Shown: one piece after another, positions 48,237 through 56,667 of the stretch
How positions within the stretch are numbered: position 1 is the stretch's first letter
How the letters are laid out: the number at the start of each line of letters is the position of its first letter
Source: Colwellia polaris
Lineage (GTDB): Bacteria > Pseudomonadota > Gammaproteobacteria > Enterobacterales > Alteromonadaceae
Assembly (NCBI RefSeq): GCF_002104515.1
Contig: NZ_NBOE01000004.1
Span: 1-64,000 of the forward strand
Length of the DNA stretch: 64,000 nt
Direction of reading: 5' to 3'
Notes under the pieces: model-generated
What the model saw: only the letters and a program-made list of their open reading frames with translations
What the model was told of the DNA's origin: nothing
Database searches by the model: none
Program-made: the position numbers and the translations under genes

Positions 48237-49397
48237 ATGACAGAACAATTTTTTGAAGCACTACATAATGGCGACATTAACACTGTTAAAATATTAGTTA
48301 GTGAAACCCCGTCGTTAGTTAATGAATTAAGCGCTGATAATCTTAGCCCTTTTGAATTAGCCTTGAATTCTGGCTTTACTAAGGTAGTAAACTATCTGAT
48401 TAGTGCTCAAGAGTTTAACGTAAATCTTGATGGTCACAACCCTTTAAGGTTAGCTTTGGACTTAGGGTTCATAGATATTGCCAAACAACTTTTAGACCTA
48501 GGTGCAAATCCAAACTATCGTCCGAAAAAGATAAGTAGTGCTCTTTTACTTTGTTTAGAGAATGAATACTTTGAGTTAGCAGAGCTAATGGTAGAAAAAG
48601 GCGCAGAAGTTGATATTAGAAATGAAAATGGCTGGACGCCATTAATTTGGGCATCAATAAAGGGCAGAAAAGCTTCTGTTGAGTTTTTAATTAAGCATGG
48701 AGCGAATATCCACACATGCAATAACGATGGATGGAATGCAGTAACAGGAGCTTATTTCAAGCAGCACTTAGATATTGTTGAGTTACTAAAAGAAAAAGGA
48801 GCGGTATTTAGTGCTAAATATAGTGAGGCTGCGTTGCTTTCAGCTTACCAAAACAGTTACTTAGATATTGTTCATCAGCTATTAGACGACGGGGTAAACC
48901 CTGATGTTAAAGATGAAAAAGGGAATACCTTACTTGTTCTTACAGTCAGAAAGGGCGACGAGTCTACAGTTGAAAAGTTACTTTCTCTGGGTGCTGATGC
49001 AAATGCGATAAGTGAAAATAATAATCCTCTACTATCAGTGGCAACAAACAGTGATCACTTCACTATAGCGATCAAATTAATTGATGCGGGTGCTGATGTA
49101 AATAAAAGCGCTGAAGAAGGCTCCGTGCCATTGATCAGAGCAGCCTATAGTGGTGAATTTGAATTATGTAAAAAACTAATAGATAACGGAGCGGCACTAA
49201 ATCATAGAGGCAATTCTGATTTCACGGCGTTAATGTTTGCTGCTCAGAATGGACACCTAGAAATAGCTAAGTTGCTGGTTGAATCCGGAGCTAGCGTCAA
49301 TTTAAAAAATAATTTAGGAAGAAGCGCGAAGGATTTAGCTAATCAACAAGACTTTGGACATATCAGAAACTATTTAACAGAACATAGTGGTATATAG
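48237..49397 (+). CDS. Ankyrin-repeat protein
   Basis: A 386-residue protein made almost wholly of about ten ankyrin repeats (for example NGWTPLIWASIKGRKASVEFLIKHGANIH and DFTALMFAAQNGHLEIAKLLVESGASVN). There is no signal peptide or catalytic domain. Ankyrin stacks bind proteins, so a likely job is to partner or restrain a neighbouring effector. The next gene starts 2 bases after its stop, which supports direct partnership with the 191-residue protein. Confidence 0.88.
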   Translation: MTEQFFEALHNGDINTVKILVSETPSLVNELSADNLSPFELALNSGFTKVVNYLISAQEFNVNLDGHNPLRLALDLGFIDIAKQLLDLGANPNYRPKKISSALLLCLENEYFELAELMVEKGAEVDIRNENGWTPLIWASIKGRKASVEFLIKHGANIHTCNNDGWNAVTGAYFKQHLDIVELLKEKGAVFSAKYSEAALLSAYQNSYLDIVHQLLDDGVNPDVKDEKGNTLLVLTVRKGDESTVEKLLSLGADANAISENNNPLLSVATNSDHFTIAIKLIDAGADVNKSAEEGSVPLIRAAYSGEFELCKKLIDNGAALNHRGNSDFTALMFAAQNGHLEIAKLLVESGASVNLKNNLGRSAKDLANQQDFGHIRNYLTEHSGI

Positions 49398-49399
49398 GC

Positions 49400-49975
49400 A
49401 TGATATCAAACGATGTTGTATTTGATTCTGTTCGACGTGGATACAACGAACTTGAAGCCTCAAATAATAGTGAGATTATTGATTACTTTGAAAATATAGA
49501 GCCAGATGCAATGGTCGGCCATATTAGCAACATCAAAGGCATAGTGTTTGAACAAGAGGTGGTTAACGCTTTAAATAAACAAGGTTTTGATGCCATGATG
49601 TTCGAAGCTACAAATCACCCTATATCTGACATTGCACTCATGAGCGATGGTGATATTGCATTAGAAATGCAATTAAAAGCAACAGATAGTACGAGTTATA
49701 TTAATGCCACGCTAGATCAACATTCTGATGTACCAATTATTGTGACAAGCGAAGTGGCAAATGGTTTTGATTCAGCAATGGTTATTAATTCGGGATTAGA
49801 TAATGCAGCTTTAGAAACTGTAGTATCAAATACTTTATTGTCCGAAGGTACCAATGATGTTGCTATTGATTCGGTAAATGAAGGTCTCGGTGAAGTTATT
49901 GGGGAATCATTATTACCAATCCCTATCTCACCTATAGGCTTAATAGGTACTTTTATTGGTCTACCGTTTTTGTAA
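49400..49975 (+). CDS. Small putative nuclease/effector with hydrophobic tail
   Basis: A 191-residue protein of no recognised family. The segment GIVFEQEVVNALNKQGFDAM ... SDIALMSDGDIALEMQLKA (~47-98) has the Glu, Asp and ExQxK spacing of PD-(D/E)XK nucleases. The C-terminus (LLPIPISPIGLIGTFIGLPFL) is hydrophobic and could insert in or bind a membrane. The start is 2 bases after the ankyrin gene stop, indicating co-translation. An effector-partner pair is an inference. It ends convergent with the Xre gene. Confidence 0.55.
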   Translation: MISNDVVFDSVRRGYNELEASNNSEIIDYFENIEPDAMVGHISNIKGIVFEQEVVNALNKQGFDAMMFEATNHPISDIALMSDGDIALEMQLKATDSTSYINATLDQHSDVPIIVTSEVANGFDSAMVINSGLDNAALETVVSNTLLSEGTNDVAIDSVNEGLGEVIGESLLPIPISPIGLIGTFIGLPFL

Positions 49976-49993
49976 CAAGTGTCTTACTTTTGA

Positions 49994-50299
49994 TTATTCT
50001 GATTCTAGCATCTGAATAAGTTTACGTTTCCCTTCATCATCAAGTTTATCTATTAAGCGAGCTAAAACAGCGCTTTCTTCAGACTCACAAAAAAAGTAAT
50101 TTACGGGCACATTTAGCTCTGCCGCTAATTTTTTTAAAGTAGCAAGATCAGGCATATGCCGTCCAGTTTCATAATGGTTCATGCGACCGCTTGCAGAACT
50201 AGGATCGATTCCCATTTTGATGCCTAAATCTTTTTGACTTATTTTCATTTGTTTTCGAGCCTCTTTAAGACGCTCTGTAAAGAAGGATTTAACCTGCAC
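49994..50299 (-). CDS. Xre-family transcriptional regulator
   Basis: A 101-residue DNA-binding repressor with a helix-turn-helix (residues ~10-65: ARKQMKISQKDLGIKMGID...GRMNHYETGRHMPDLATLKKLAAEL) and a short C-terminal helix for dimerisation. The start is GTG. It is divergent from the 193-residue gene at 50405, and their shared promoter holds ACTTAG-N5-CTAAGT, the palindrome also found before tniQ. It is therefore the likely regulator of itself, the 50405 operon and the tniQ-cas operon. Xre proteins are known to control guide and cas expression in some I-F3 elements. Confidence 0.85.
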   Translation of the reverse strand: MQVKSFFTERLKEARKQMKISQKDLGIKMGIDPSSASGRMNHYETGRHMPDLATLKKLAAELNVPVNYFFCESEESAVLARLIDKLDDEGKRKLIQMLESE

Positions 50300-50362
50300 G
50301 GGTGTTTCATCTCAATAACTCTCAGTTAAAAAGGATTGTCTAGTTTTTACATCAACATGTAT

Positions 50363-50379
50363 ACTTAGGTATCCTAAGT
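50363..50379. promoter_or_regulatory. Operator palindrome between xre and the 50405 operon
   Basis: ACTTAG-GTATC-CTAAGT lies in the ~105-bp divergent promoter region. It matches the tniQ operator at 34820-34836 in both half-sites, in the 5-bp centre length and in the following TTA(A/T)GG. Binding by the adjacent Xre protein is inferred. Confidence 0.7.
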
Positions 50380-50404
50380 TTATGGTTATTTGTAAGGTAT
50401 AGCA

Positions 50405-50986
50405 ATGAGTAAGAAAGTGAACATGAATGTATTTTTGCATTTCCTATTAGTAATCAAACAGATGAATAATTTCACTGTTGTTGAAGCTAGAGATGTTTTA
50501 TTACATGAACAGTCAGAGTTTAATGATGCAGTTGAAACTAGAAAATTTATATATCGCCAATTAACACGAAATGTTGAAAAAGGGCTTTTAAAGCGTAGTA
50601 ACGAATCAGATAATGGGAATAAAGAGGTTATTTATTCAAAAACAGCCTTATTTTTTACTGTTGAAATTAAATCTGTTCTTAGGGGTAATAAACCGAAGAG
50701 AGCTAAAGTTTATAATAAAACTTCTAGCGGCTCGCGCAAAGTAATCAAAGCAATTTGCTATCAGGAAGAGCTGCAAAAAGAACTCCTCTCTTATGAAATA
50801 GACTTTAATACAGTGCTTGAAGAAGCTAAAGAGTATAAACGTTTGACAAAGCGTTTCCCTAAACTAAACAAACAACTCCAGCAGCATTACACCCACGCTA
50901 AAGAAAAATCTATTAAGTTACTTGGGAAAATTCACGCTTTACAAAACTTGCTAGGTAAAAAAGAGATGGATCTTCAATCATGTTAA
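50405..50986 (+). CDS. Small regulator-like protein (possibly VspR-like)
   Basis: A 193-residue basic protein. The first ~85 residues look like a winged-helix DNA-binding domain (FLLVIKQMNNFTVVEARDVLL ... FIYRQLTRNVEKGLLKRSNES); the remainder is a Lys-rich coiled coil. It recalls the VspR group of regulators that sit next to helicases in Vibrio islands, but I am not certain. Its stop overlaps the helicase start by 7 bases, so the two are coupled. It is transcribed from the promoter holding the Xre operator. Confidence 0.5.
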   Translation: MSKKVNMNVFLHFLLVIKQMNNFTVVEARDVLLHEQSEFNDAVETRKFIYRQLTRNVEKGLLKRSNESDNGNKEVIYSKTALFFTVEIKSVLRGNKPKRAKVYNKTSSGSRKVIKAICYQEELQKELLSYEIDFNTVLEEAKEYKRLTKRFPKLNKQLQQHYTHAKEKSIKLLGKIHALQNLLGKKEMDLQSC

Positions 50987-52383
50987 GGGAGTGGCAAAGA
51001 GAGTGCTTAAACAAAGTTAAACAGCATTACTATGGAAACCATAAACATTTTTTTTGTTTAGCAACACCAGGTTCTGGTAAAACAGTGCTCGCGGCAGAGG
51101 TTGCAGCCTATCTATTTGATGCAAAAAAAATAGATTTTGTAATATGTTTTTCACCATCTTCTGAGGTTACAAGTAGTATTAAAATCTCCTTTTCGAAACG
51201 ACTCAATTGCAATTTTGATGGCGTGATTGGCTCTGTCGGTTGCTCTTATACATATCAAAATATGCGATTCTTTAATGATGATTATTGGCAGCTACTAAGA
51301 AAGAATCGAGTACTTGTTGTGTTTGACGAGATACATCATTGCGCAGGCTCTTCTATAGAGGATGCGAATGTTTGGGGGCAAGATATTGTTAAAAATATTC
51401 AAGAACAGGCTGCATTTACTTTAGCATTAACAGGCACTCCCTGGCGCTCAGATCTACTACCTATTTCATTGGCAACTTACAGTGACCCTGATAATCAGAT
51501 TTTATGTAATTATATTTATTCATTGCAACAGGCTGTCAATGATGGAGTTTGTCGTAACCCGAAGATAGTTTTAATTGATAATGAAGAAATTTCTGTCACG
51601 ACAGCAAAACAAGAAATAAAAACGTATCACTCACTAAAGGCTTTACTAAAAAGTCCATCAATTTCATACCAAGAACTTATTATGCATGAAGCTGTAATCA
51701 ATTATATTATTGCTCAAGGTGTAAGTAAGTTAGTTACAATAAGGCAGCAAAACCCTAATGCAGCTGGGTTAATTGTAGCTTCTTCTGTAGAACATGCTGA
51801 ACAAATATTCTTTTTACTTACTGAATCGTTTCATCAATCGGCGACGATAGTTACATACAAAGAAAATAACCCATCGGATAAAATTAATGATTTTCGTTTC
51901 AATGATACTCAATGGATTGTAAGCGTAGGAATGGTGTCCGAAGGAACGGATATACCGAGATTACAAGTTTGCTGTCATTTAAGTAGAGTTAAAACAGAGC
52001 TTTATTTTAGGCAAGTGTTAGGTCGTATATTAAGGGTCAATGAATTTCACAATCAAGAGGCTTGGTTATTTACTTTGGCTGAGGAGCAACTGAGTATTTT
52101 TGCAAATAGAATTGATCAGGAGTTACCTGATATTTGTGTTTTGAAAAGAAGCAATGAACTAGCTAATGAATTTTTTAAAGCTGATAGTAATAAGGCCGAA
52201 AAACTAATATCGAATAATATTCAACCTATAACAGATGTTAAATTACTTGGTGAACTTGCCACTTCAGATACATTGAGCCAAAAACATAACTTGAAAAGAG
52301 ACATTCTTGAGTCAAGTTACTTACAGACCTTTGGCTGCTTTAGAGATAAGTTAATAGAAACGTTTGTTATGTTAAAAAGATAA
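50980..52383 (+). CDS. Superfamily 2 DExH helicase
   Basis: A 467-residue ATPase/helicase: motif I LATPGSGKTVLAAEVA near residue 30, motif II DEIHH near residue 115, motif III ALTGTPWRSD, and C-terminal lobe VSEGTDIPRLQVCCHLSRVKTELYFRQVLGRILRV with motifs V and VI. It resembles type III/RecQ-like restriction helicases but has no nuclease domain, so it probably acts with a partner, most simply the coupled 193-residue protein. A defence role is inferred from the location. Confidence 0.82.
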   Translation: MLREWQRECLNKVKQHYYGNHKHFFCLATPGSGKTVLAAEVAAYLFDAKKIDFVICFSPSSEVTSSIKISFSKRLNCNFDGVIGSVGCSYTYQNMRFFNDDYWQLLRKNRVLVVFDEIHHCAGSSIEDANVWGQDIVKNIQEQAAFTLALTGTPWRSDLLPISLATYSDPDNQILCNYIYSLQQAVNDGVCRNPKIVLIDNEEISVTTAKQEIKTYHSLKALLKSPSISYQELIMHEAVINYIIAQGVSKLVTIRQQNPNAAGLIVASSVEHAEQIFFLLTESFHQSATIVTYKENNPSDKINDFRFNDTQWIVSVGMVSEGTDIPRLQVCCHLSRVKTELYFRQVLGRILRVNEFHNQEAWLFTLAEEQLSIFANRIDQELPDICVLKRSNELANEFFKADSNKAEKLISNNIQPITDVKLLGELATSDTLSQKHNLKRDILESSYLQTFGCFRDKLIETFVMLKR

Positions 52384-52413
52384 GAGATTTACATATAGTA
52401 AAAATCAACTAAT

Positions 52414-52429
52414 CTGTATGTAAATACAG
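52414..52429 (+). promoter_or_regulatory. LexA (SOS) box
   Basis: CTGTATGTAAATACAG fits the gammaproteobacterial LexA consensus CTGT-N8-ACAG with an A/T-rich centre. It is placed 9-21 bases before the possible starts of the HD-domain gene, where a bound LexA would block transcription. Confidence 0.8.
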
Positions 52430-52437
52430 TTAAACAT

Positions 52438-52998
52438 GTGGTGGTTAATATGCTTGAAAAATTGGGAGGAAGTGATATAAAGCTTATTACGAAAGCCTTA
52501 ATGCTTGCTGCTCAAGGTCATGCTGATCAACAGCGAAAATCTGATAAATCTCCTTACATAAACCACTTAATCGAAGTCATGTCATTGTTAGTGGAGTTAA
52601 CGGATGATATTGCCCCGAGTGTTTTATGTGCTGCAATCTTACATGACAGCTTGGAGGACACTGATATTTCACAAAGTAAAATCTTAAATGAATTTGGGGC
52701 TGATACATTGGAAATGGTTAAAGCGTTAACTGATGATAAATCACTGCCATTGAGCAGAAGACGCAAGAATGTTCTAGCAAAGCTTCCTGCTGCTACCAAC
52801 CACATTCGACGCATTAAGCTGGCTGATCTCTGCTCTAATGTATCCGCCATACCTGCTAATTGGGACGAGAAGAGACTTACAGACTACTTCTTATGGCTCG
52901 ATCAGGTTGCAAAATTATGCAGAGTTTCATCTGAAGCTCTTTATCAAGAATATTTAGTCAGAAAACTAAACGCTACCCTACATCATAAAGTGCTGTAA
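52438..52998 (+). CDS. HD-domain phosphohydrolase, Mesh1/SpoT-like alarmone hydrolase
   Basis: A 182-186-residue protein with the HD-domain layout of small alarmone hydrolases: AAQGHADQQRKSDKSPYINHLIEV, metal-binding HD in AAILHDSLEDTD near residue 65, and IKLADLCSNV near residue 125. It lacks the synthetase domain, so (p)ppGpp or a related nucleotide hydrolase is expected. The start is either GTG 52438 or, more likely, ATG 52450. The perfect LexA box just upstream predicts induction by DNA damage, which is unusual for this family. It sits at the edge of the defence island. Confidence 0.8.
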   Translation: MVVNMLEKLGGSDIKLITKALMLAAQGHADQQRKSDKSPYINHLIEVMSLLVELTDDIAPSVLCAAILHDSLEDTDISQSKILNEFGADTLEMVKALTDDKSLPLSRRRKNVLAKLPAATNHIRRIKLADLCSNVSAIPANWDEKRLTDYFLWLDQVAKLCRVSSEALYQEYLVRKLNATLHHKVL

Positions 52999-53649
52999 TC
53001 GGGCAGCTCTGTACTGATTGTTATATTGTCTAGTTGACGTGCAGTGACAATGATGTGTCATACTCAACAAAAAAGAATCATACTTTCGAGCTGTTGCTCT
53101 GGTCAAAAACAGCTTAGCTCCTCGTTATAAGTCCAACAAATTTTAGAACTTTTCGATCAAGAGCTGACCTAAATTAATCCTGAAAATGAGGCAAGTTTAT
53201 GATCACTTTGATACGTTAGCCTTCGCTTATCTAGCGATATTTGAACCGAGACAAATCAGCCCTGCGTTAGATAATAGAATTGTTCTAAATTTCATCAGGA
53301 ATCTATAAAGTCAAAAATTCTAATTTGATTAGAAAATACCAAAGCGGACATTAGATTAATATGATTTTAGGTTTTAAATTCTATGGCGCTTCGGGGCACC
53401 TAGCGCCATAGATTTTATGATCACTTCATGGAAAAGTGAATGTATCTAGTTAAGGTCCGTTGCTAGTAGCAGACATTTTTGATTACTTAGTAAGTGATTG
53501 CAACGACCACATTGACAAAATATTGAGCTGAAATAACTCAACATTAATGCACTATTGATAAGTAAGCGGTAATAAACATTTAAAAGGTAATTCACACTCG
53601 ATTTGCAATGAAGGTATTAGCCTATTTTTTGGCTAATACCAATTTAGAG
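52999..53649. other. 650-bp intergenic region holding direct-repeat copy 1
   Basis: No gene is seen. The region contains the repeat at 53200-53411 and, at 53613-53640, the perfect 10-bp hairpin GGTATTAGCC / GGCTAATACC just past the LysR stop. The stretch near 53042-53049 (CAGTGACA) resembles the reverse of the transposon tip at 29232, but supporting TnsB sites are poor. Confidence 0.5.
53200..53411 (+). repeat. Direct repeat copy 1 with stem-loop
   Basis: The sequence from about 53200 to 53357 matches 55978-56147 (for example GAACCGA..AAATCA.CCCTG.GTTAGATAATAGAATTGTTCTAAATTT and AATTTGATTAGAAAATACC). After a variable 25-bp spacer comes a 31-nt hairpin at 53381-53411: stem CTATGGCGC / GCGCCATAG, loop TTCGGGGCACCTA. 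Confidence 0.8.
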
Positions 53650-54555
53650 TTATGATGATTCCTGTTCAAAGCACTGCTGTTTTAACCAGTTGCCTAATTT
53701 CACAATATCGGTTTGCTTGGCTCGCGTATTCTTGTAAACAAAATAGAAATCATCTCCTGTAAGAAGCTCATGCATTGGGATACGGACAAAGTTATGCTGG
53801 CGGTCTTGATCTGTCATTAAGTAATTATCAATGAGGGCGATCCCTAGATCATAGCGGGCCGCCTCAGCGGCAAGTAATACATGACTAAAATGACTTGTTT
53901 TTACCTCTTCAGGTAACTCAAAACCGCCACGTTTACACCAACGCAACCAGTCTTCACCAAGGTGTTCATTCGAATCTGAATATTTTACTGATAACAATGG
54001 CTGCTGCCATAGTGTCTCGGGAAGAGGTTTATCTCTGATCTGCTGCCAAAGCTTTTTCCCACAAACAGGATAGAGTTTTTCAGTATAGAGAAAGTGATTG
54101 ACGAAGTTACGTTTCGGTGGATTCACGGTAATAAAACAATCGGCGACTTGATCGTTGCAATCCGGTTCCTCAGCTACCATATTTAGTGTTAAATCTATTT
54201 CAGGGTATTGTTTGCGAAAATCCGCCAACCTCGGTATTAACCATTTCACCGCTAAAGAGCTGTATAACGCCAAACGAATGTTGCCGGATTTACCATGCCG
54301 AATAAGCTGACTGGCATTTGAGAGGTTAGCCAATGAGCTGCTGACCTCTTCAAAATAACGCTCACCGACCTCAGTCAACGAAAAAACACGGCCCTGGCGG
54401 CTAAACATACTTTCACCTAAGTACTCTTCCAGTACTCTGACCTGATGACTGACGGCACTCTGGGTGACATTAAGATATTCAGCTGCTTTTGAAAAGCTGT
54501 TCATGCGCGCAACTGCTTCAAAACATTGCAGAGCACGTAAAGGAGGTAATTTCAT
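53650..54555 (-). CDS. LysR-family transcriptional regulator, GcvA/AmpR-like
   Basis: A 301-residue regulator opening MKLPPLRALQCFEAVARMNSFSKAAEYLNVTQSAVSHQVRVLE, the GcvA/AmpR style of LysR helix-turn-helix, followed by an effector-binding domain. It is divergent from the EamA transporter gene with ~145 bp between the starts, the usual layout for a LysR regulator and its target. The effector is unknown, probably the molecule exported. The pair is bracketed by two copies of a direct repeat. Confidence 0.9.
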   Translation of the reverse strand: MKLPPLRALQCFEAVARMNSFSKAAEYLNVTQSAVSHQVRVLEEYLGESMFSRQGRVFSLTEVGERYFEEVSSSLANLSNASQLIRHGKSGNIRLALYSSLAVKWLIPRLADFRKQYPEIDLTLNMVAEEPDCNDQVADCFITVNPPKRNFVNHFLYTEKLYPVCGKKLWQQIRDKPLPETLWQQPLLSVKYSDSNEHLGEDWLRWCKRGGFELPEEVKTSHFSHVLLAAEAARYDLGIALIDNYLMTDQDRQHNFVRIPMHELLTGDDFYFVYKNTRAKQTDIVKLGNWLKQQCFEQESS

Positions 54556-54701
54556 TATTAGTTCAGCTCATGCTAATGGTATTTTAATCATTATACATCA
54601 TGATACGGATTGGAATATGCTAACCATCTCAGCATTTAGCTGACGAGGGATTGTTGATTGATCTCAATTGAAACTTTTTATAATGTAGTAGGAAAAATAA
54701 A

Positions 54702-55574
54702 ATGCCAAAAATATCTGTCGGATTAGCAATGACGTTACTTATTATTGGCAATATGATTGCTGTATTTTCAGATGCCTTGATAAAAACGCTGTCAGCAGAT
54801 GGTGCGGTATATCAGTTTGTTTTTTTTCGTCAATTAAGCGCAGTGTTAATTTTACTACCATTTTGCCTCTTCAGTAAAAAAAATGGCCTGTTCGATGGTC
54901 TAAAGTGGCACGTCCTACGCGGCCACATTTGGTTATTTGGCGCTATATTTATGGTTATAGCCCTCAACGCTATGCCATTAGCCACCGCTAATGCCATTTT
55001 CTATGCGGCACCTTTACTTATGCTGCCACTAGCGATGATATTTTTTCAAGAAAAGCTAACACGTCATTCAATTGCAGTGGCAATTTTGGGCTTTATCGGC
55101 GTGCTCATAGTGGTTAAGCCGACACACATTAACTGGGCAGCGATTGCCGCGCTGATCGTAGCATTAACGATGGCGATGAATAATATATTGATTCGTAAAT
55201 TGCCCAAACATCATAATGTCTTTCAAGTTTTACTGCTAACCAACCTCGTTGGCGTCCCAGCAGCGCTTGGGTTAACGTTATGGGAAGACAAACCTTGGCA
55301 TTGGGCTTCTATGCTAACAGCTACGGGGTCCACTACTTTCATCTTAATTTATGCTGGTATATGCGTGCTGGTGTACCGCGCTGTTGAAGCCAGTAAAATT
55401 GCCAGCGCCGAATACAGTGGCCTGTTAGGTGCAGTTGCAGTGGGCATATTGTGGTTTGATGAAATTCCAGATCTGAGCATGACAATCGGTACTGCATTTA
55501 TTATTATTCCTCTGATTTGGTTTGCCAAGATCGAAGCAAAGAAAAAACGATTGGAAGAACAAATAAAAGGGTAA
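54702..55574 (+). CDS. EamA/DMT-family inner-membrane transporter
   Basis: A 290-residue polytopic membrane protein with about ten hydrophobic segments in two EamA halves, starting MTLLIIGNMIAVFSDALIKTL and repeating at LIVALTMAMNNILIRKLP. DMT transporters of this type export amino acids or other small metabolites. A short Lys/Glu-rich tail ends in the cytoplasm. It is probably controlled by the divergent LysR regulator. The substrate cannot be told. Confidence 0.88.
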   Translation: MPKISVGLAMTLLIIGNMIAVFSDALIKTLSADGAVYQFVFFRQLSAVLILLPFCLFSKKNGLFDGLKWHVLRGHIWLFGAIFMVIALNAMPLATANAIFYAAPLLMLPLAMIFFQEKLTRHSIAVAILGFIGVLIVVKPTHINWAAIAALIVALTMAMNNILIRKLPKHHNVFQVLLLTNLVGVPAALGLTLWEDKPWHWASMLTATGSTTFILIYAGICVLVYRAVEASKIASAEYSGLLGAVAVGILWFDEIPDLSMTIGTAFIIIPLIWFAKIEAKKKRLEEQIKG

Positions 55575-56224
55575 GTATTCGAGAGCAGACGTGCTGAGAT
55601 GAATTACTTGAACTTACTCGCTGCTCTGCTTAAAAATTTACTCTCAAATTTTTTAAGATACAAAGGTAATCCCCCCGAAAAGTAATAAATAACTATGTAG
55701 TGGCCAAGTGATTTTGGCCACTAACTTATAGTTTCTATCTCGCTCTGGTGGCGAAATCACCATAGGATTAATACTCTAAATTTATTTATAACTTACATGA
55801 TTCAATGTCCCCTTTGGGGATTTGAGATCTAATTCCGTGCAAAAATTTTCGGTACAATATCAATTGTGAATGAATGTGAATTTTTATATAAAAACGATAA
55901 GTTTACGACCCTGATCCACCGATTGAACTCAAGCCACTTTGCAGACCTAAATAAGGCTTCAAAAATAGTCATATTAATGTTCACTTAGATACGATTGCTG
56001 ACATTAGCCTTGGCTTATCTAGCGACATTTGAACCGATGAAAATCAACCCTGGGTTAGATAATAGAATTGTTCTAAATTTTATCAGTAATTTATAAAGTC
56101 AGAAATTATAATTTGATTAGAAAATACCAAAGCGGACATTAGATTACTAGGCATTGTAAGTATGAAAAAATAACTTTCTATCTCTCTTTGGGGCACATAG
56201 TTAGATAGGTTTTACGATAAGTCT
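55575..56224. other. 650-bp intergenic region holding direct-repeat copy 2
   Basis: No convincing gene. It contains direct-repeat copy 2 (55978-56208). The first 400 bases show no strong terminator or operator that I can identify. Confidence 0.5.
55978..56208 (+). repeat. Direct repeat copy 2 with stem-loop
   Basis: This matches copy 1 at 53200-53411. The hairpin at 56178-56208 is also exactly 31 nt: arms CTATCTCTC / GTTAGATAG and loop TTTGGGGCACATA. Stem positions 5 and 6 changed from G-C, G-C to C-G, T-A, keeping pairing, and the loop keeps the GGGGCAC core. A 16-base gap follows before the GTG of the next frame. Confidence 0.8.
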
Positions 56225-56593
56225 GTGTGCAAAGCGGAAGCTGTTGGTATCAACATCACACCTCTAATGGGGATTGAAAATTATTCACCTATGTTAGGGC
56301 ATGACTTGAGCAATGAAAATTTAACTAATCGAGCGATGATGCTATACGCTAATAATTTTGCCTATATGAATGATAATGGCGTTACCATATTACAACCAGA
56401 TAAAGAAGCTAAATTATTTAATTATGTTTTTAGTCAAAAATCACTGGTCGCTAGCGATAGAAACGATGAGTTGTCTGATATAGCCTTAGCTCATGCTTTA
56501 TGGCGGAGCCGTGCTTTTAAAAATGATTGGTATCGATTTTCGATAAATGTTCAGGTTAATAGCCTTGATGATGAATTCGCTATAAGTGATTAA
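56225..56593 (+). CDS. Hypothetical protein, 122 aa (possibly a fragment)
   Basis: A 122-residue frame from GTG 56225. I do not recognise it. It has no signal peptide or membrane segment; the C-terminal half is helical (LSDIALAHALWRSRAFKNDWYRF). No good ribosome binding site precedes the GTG. The first codons (KAEAV) resemble a short frame after copy 1 of the direct repeat (KSECI, then stop), so this may be the remnant of a longer gene or part of the repeat unit. It could be a pseudogene. Confidence 0.4.
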   Translation: MCKAEAVGINITPLMGIENYSPMLGHDLSNENLTNRAMMLYANNFAYMNDNGVTILQPDKEAKLFNYVFSQKSLVASDRNDELSDIALAHALWRSRAFKNDWYRFSINVQVNSLDDEFAISD

Positions 56594-56667
56594 TAATTTA
56601 TCCTTTGTTTATTGGTTGTTAGATTGAAAACAAATAAATTTAATATTTTAGCAAATAATTTACTTAC

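Noticed and set aside
53020-53049. Possible second transposon end: CAGTGACA mirrors the tip at 29232 in 7 of 8 bases, with a loose TTAT..GTC repeat beside it
   Set aside because: The flanking five bases (ATGAT) do not match CAAGG, and I find no convincing series of TnsB-type repeats next to it. It could be a decayed end, but the support is too thin.
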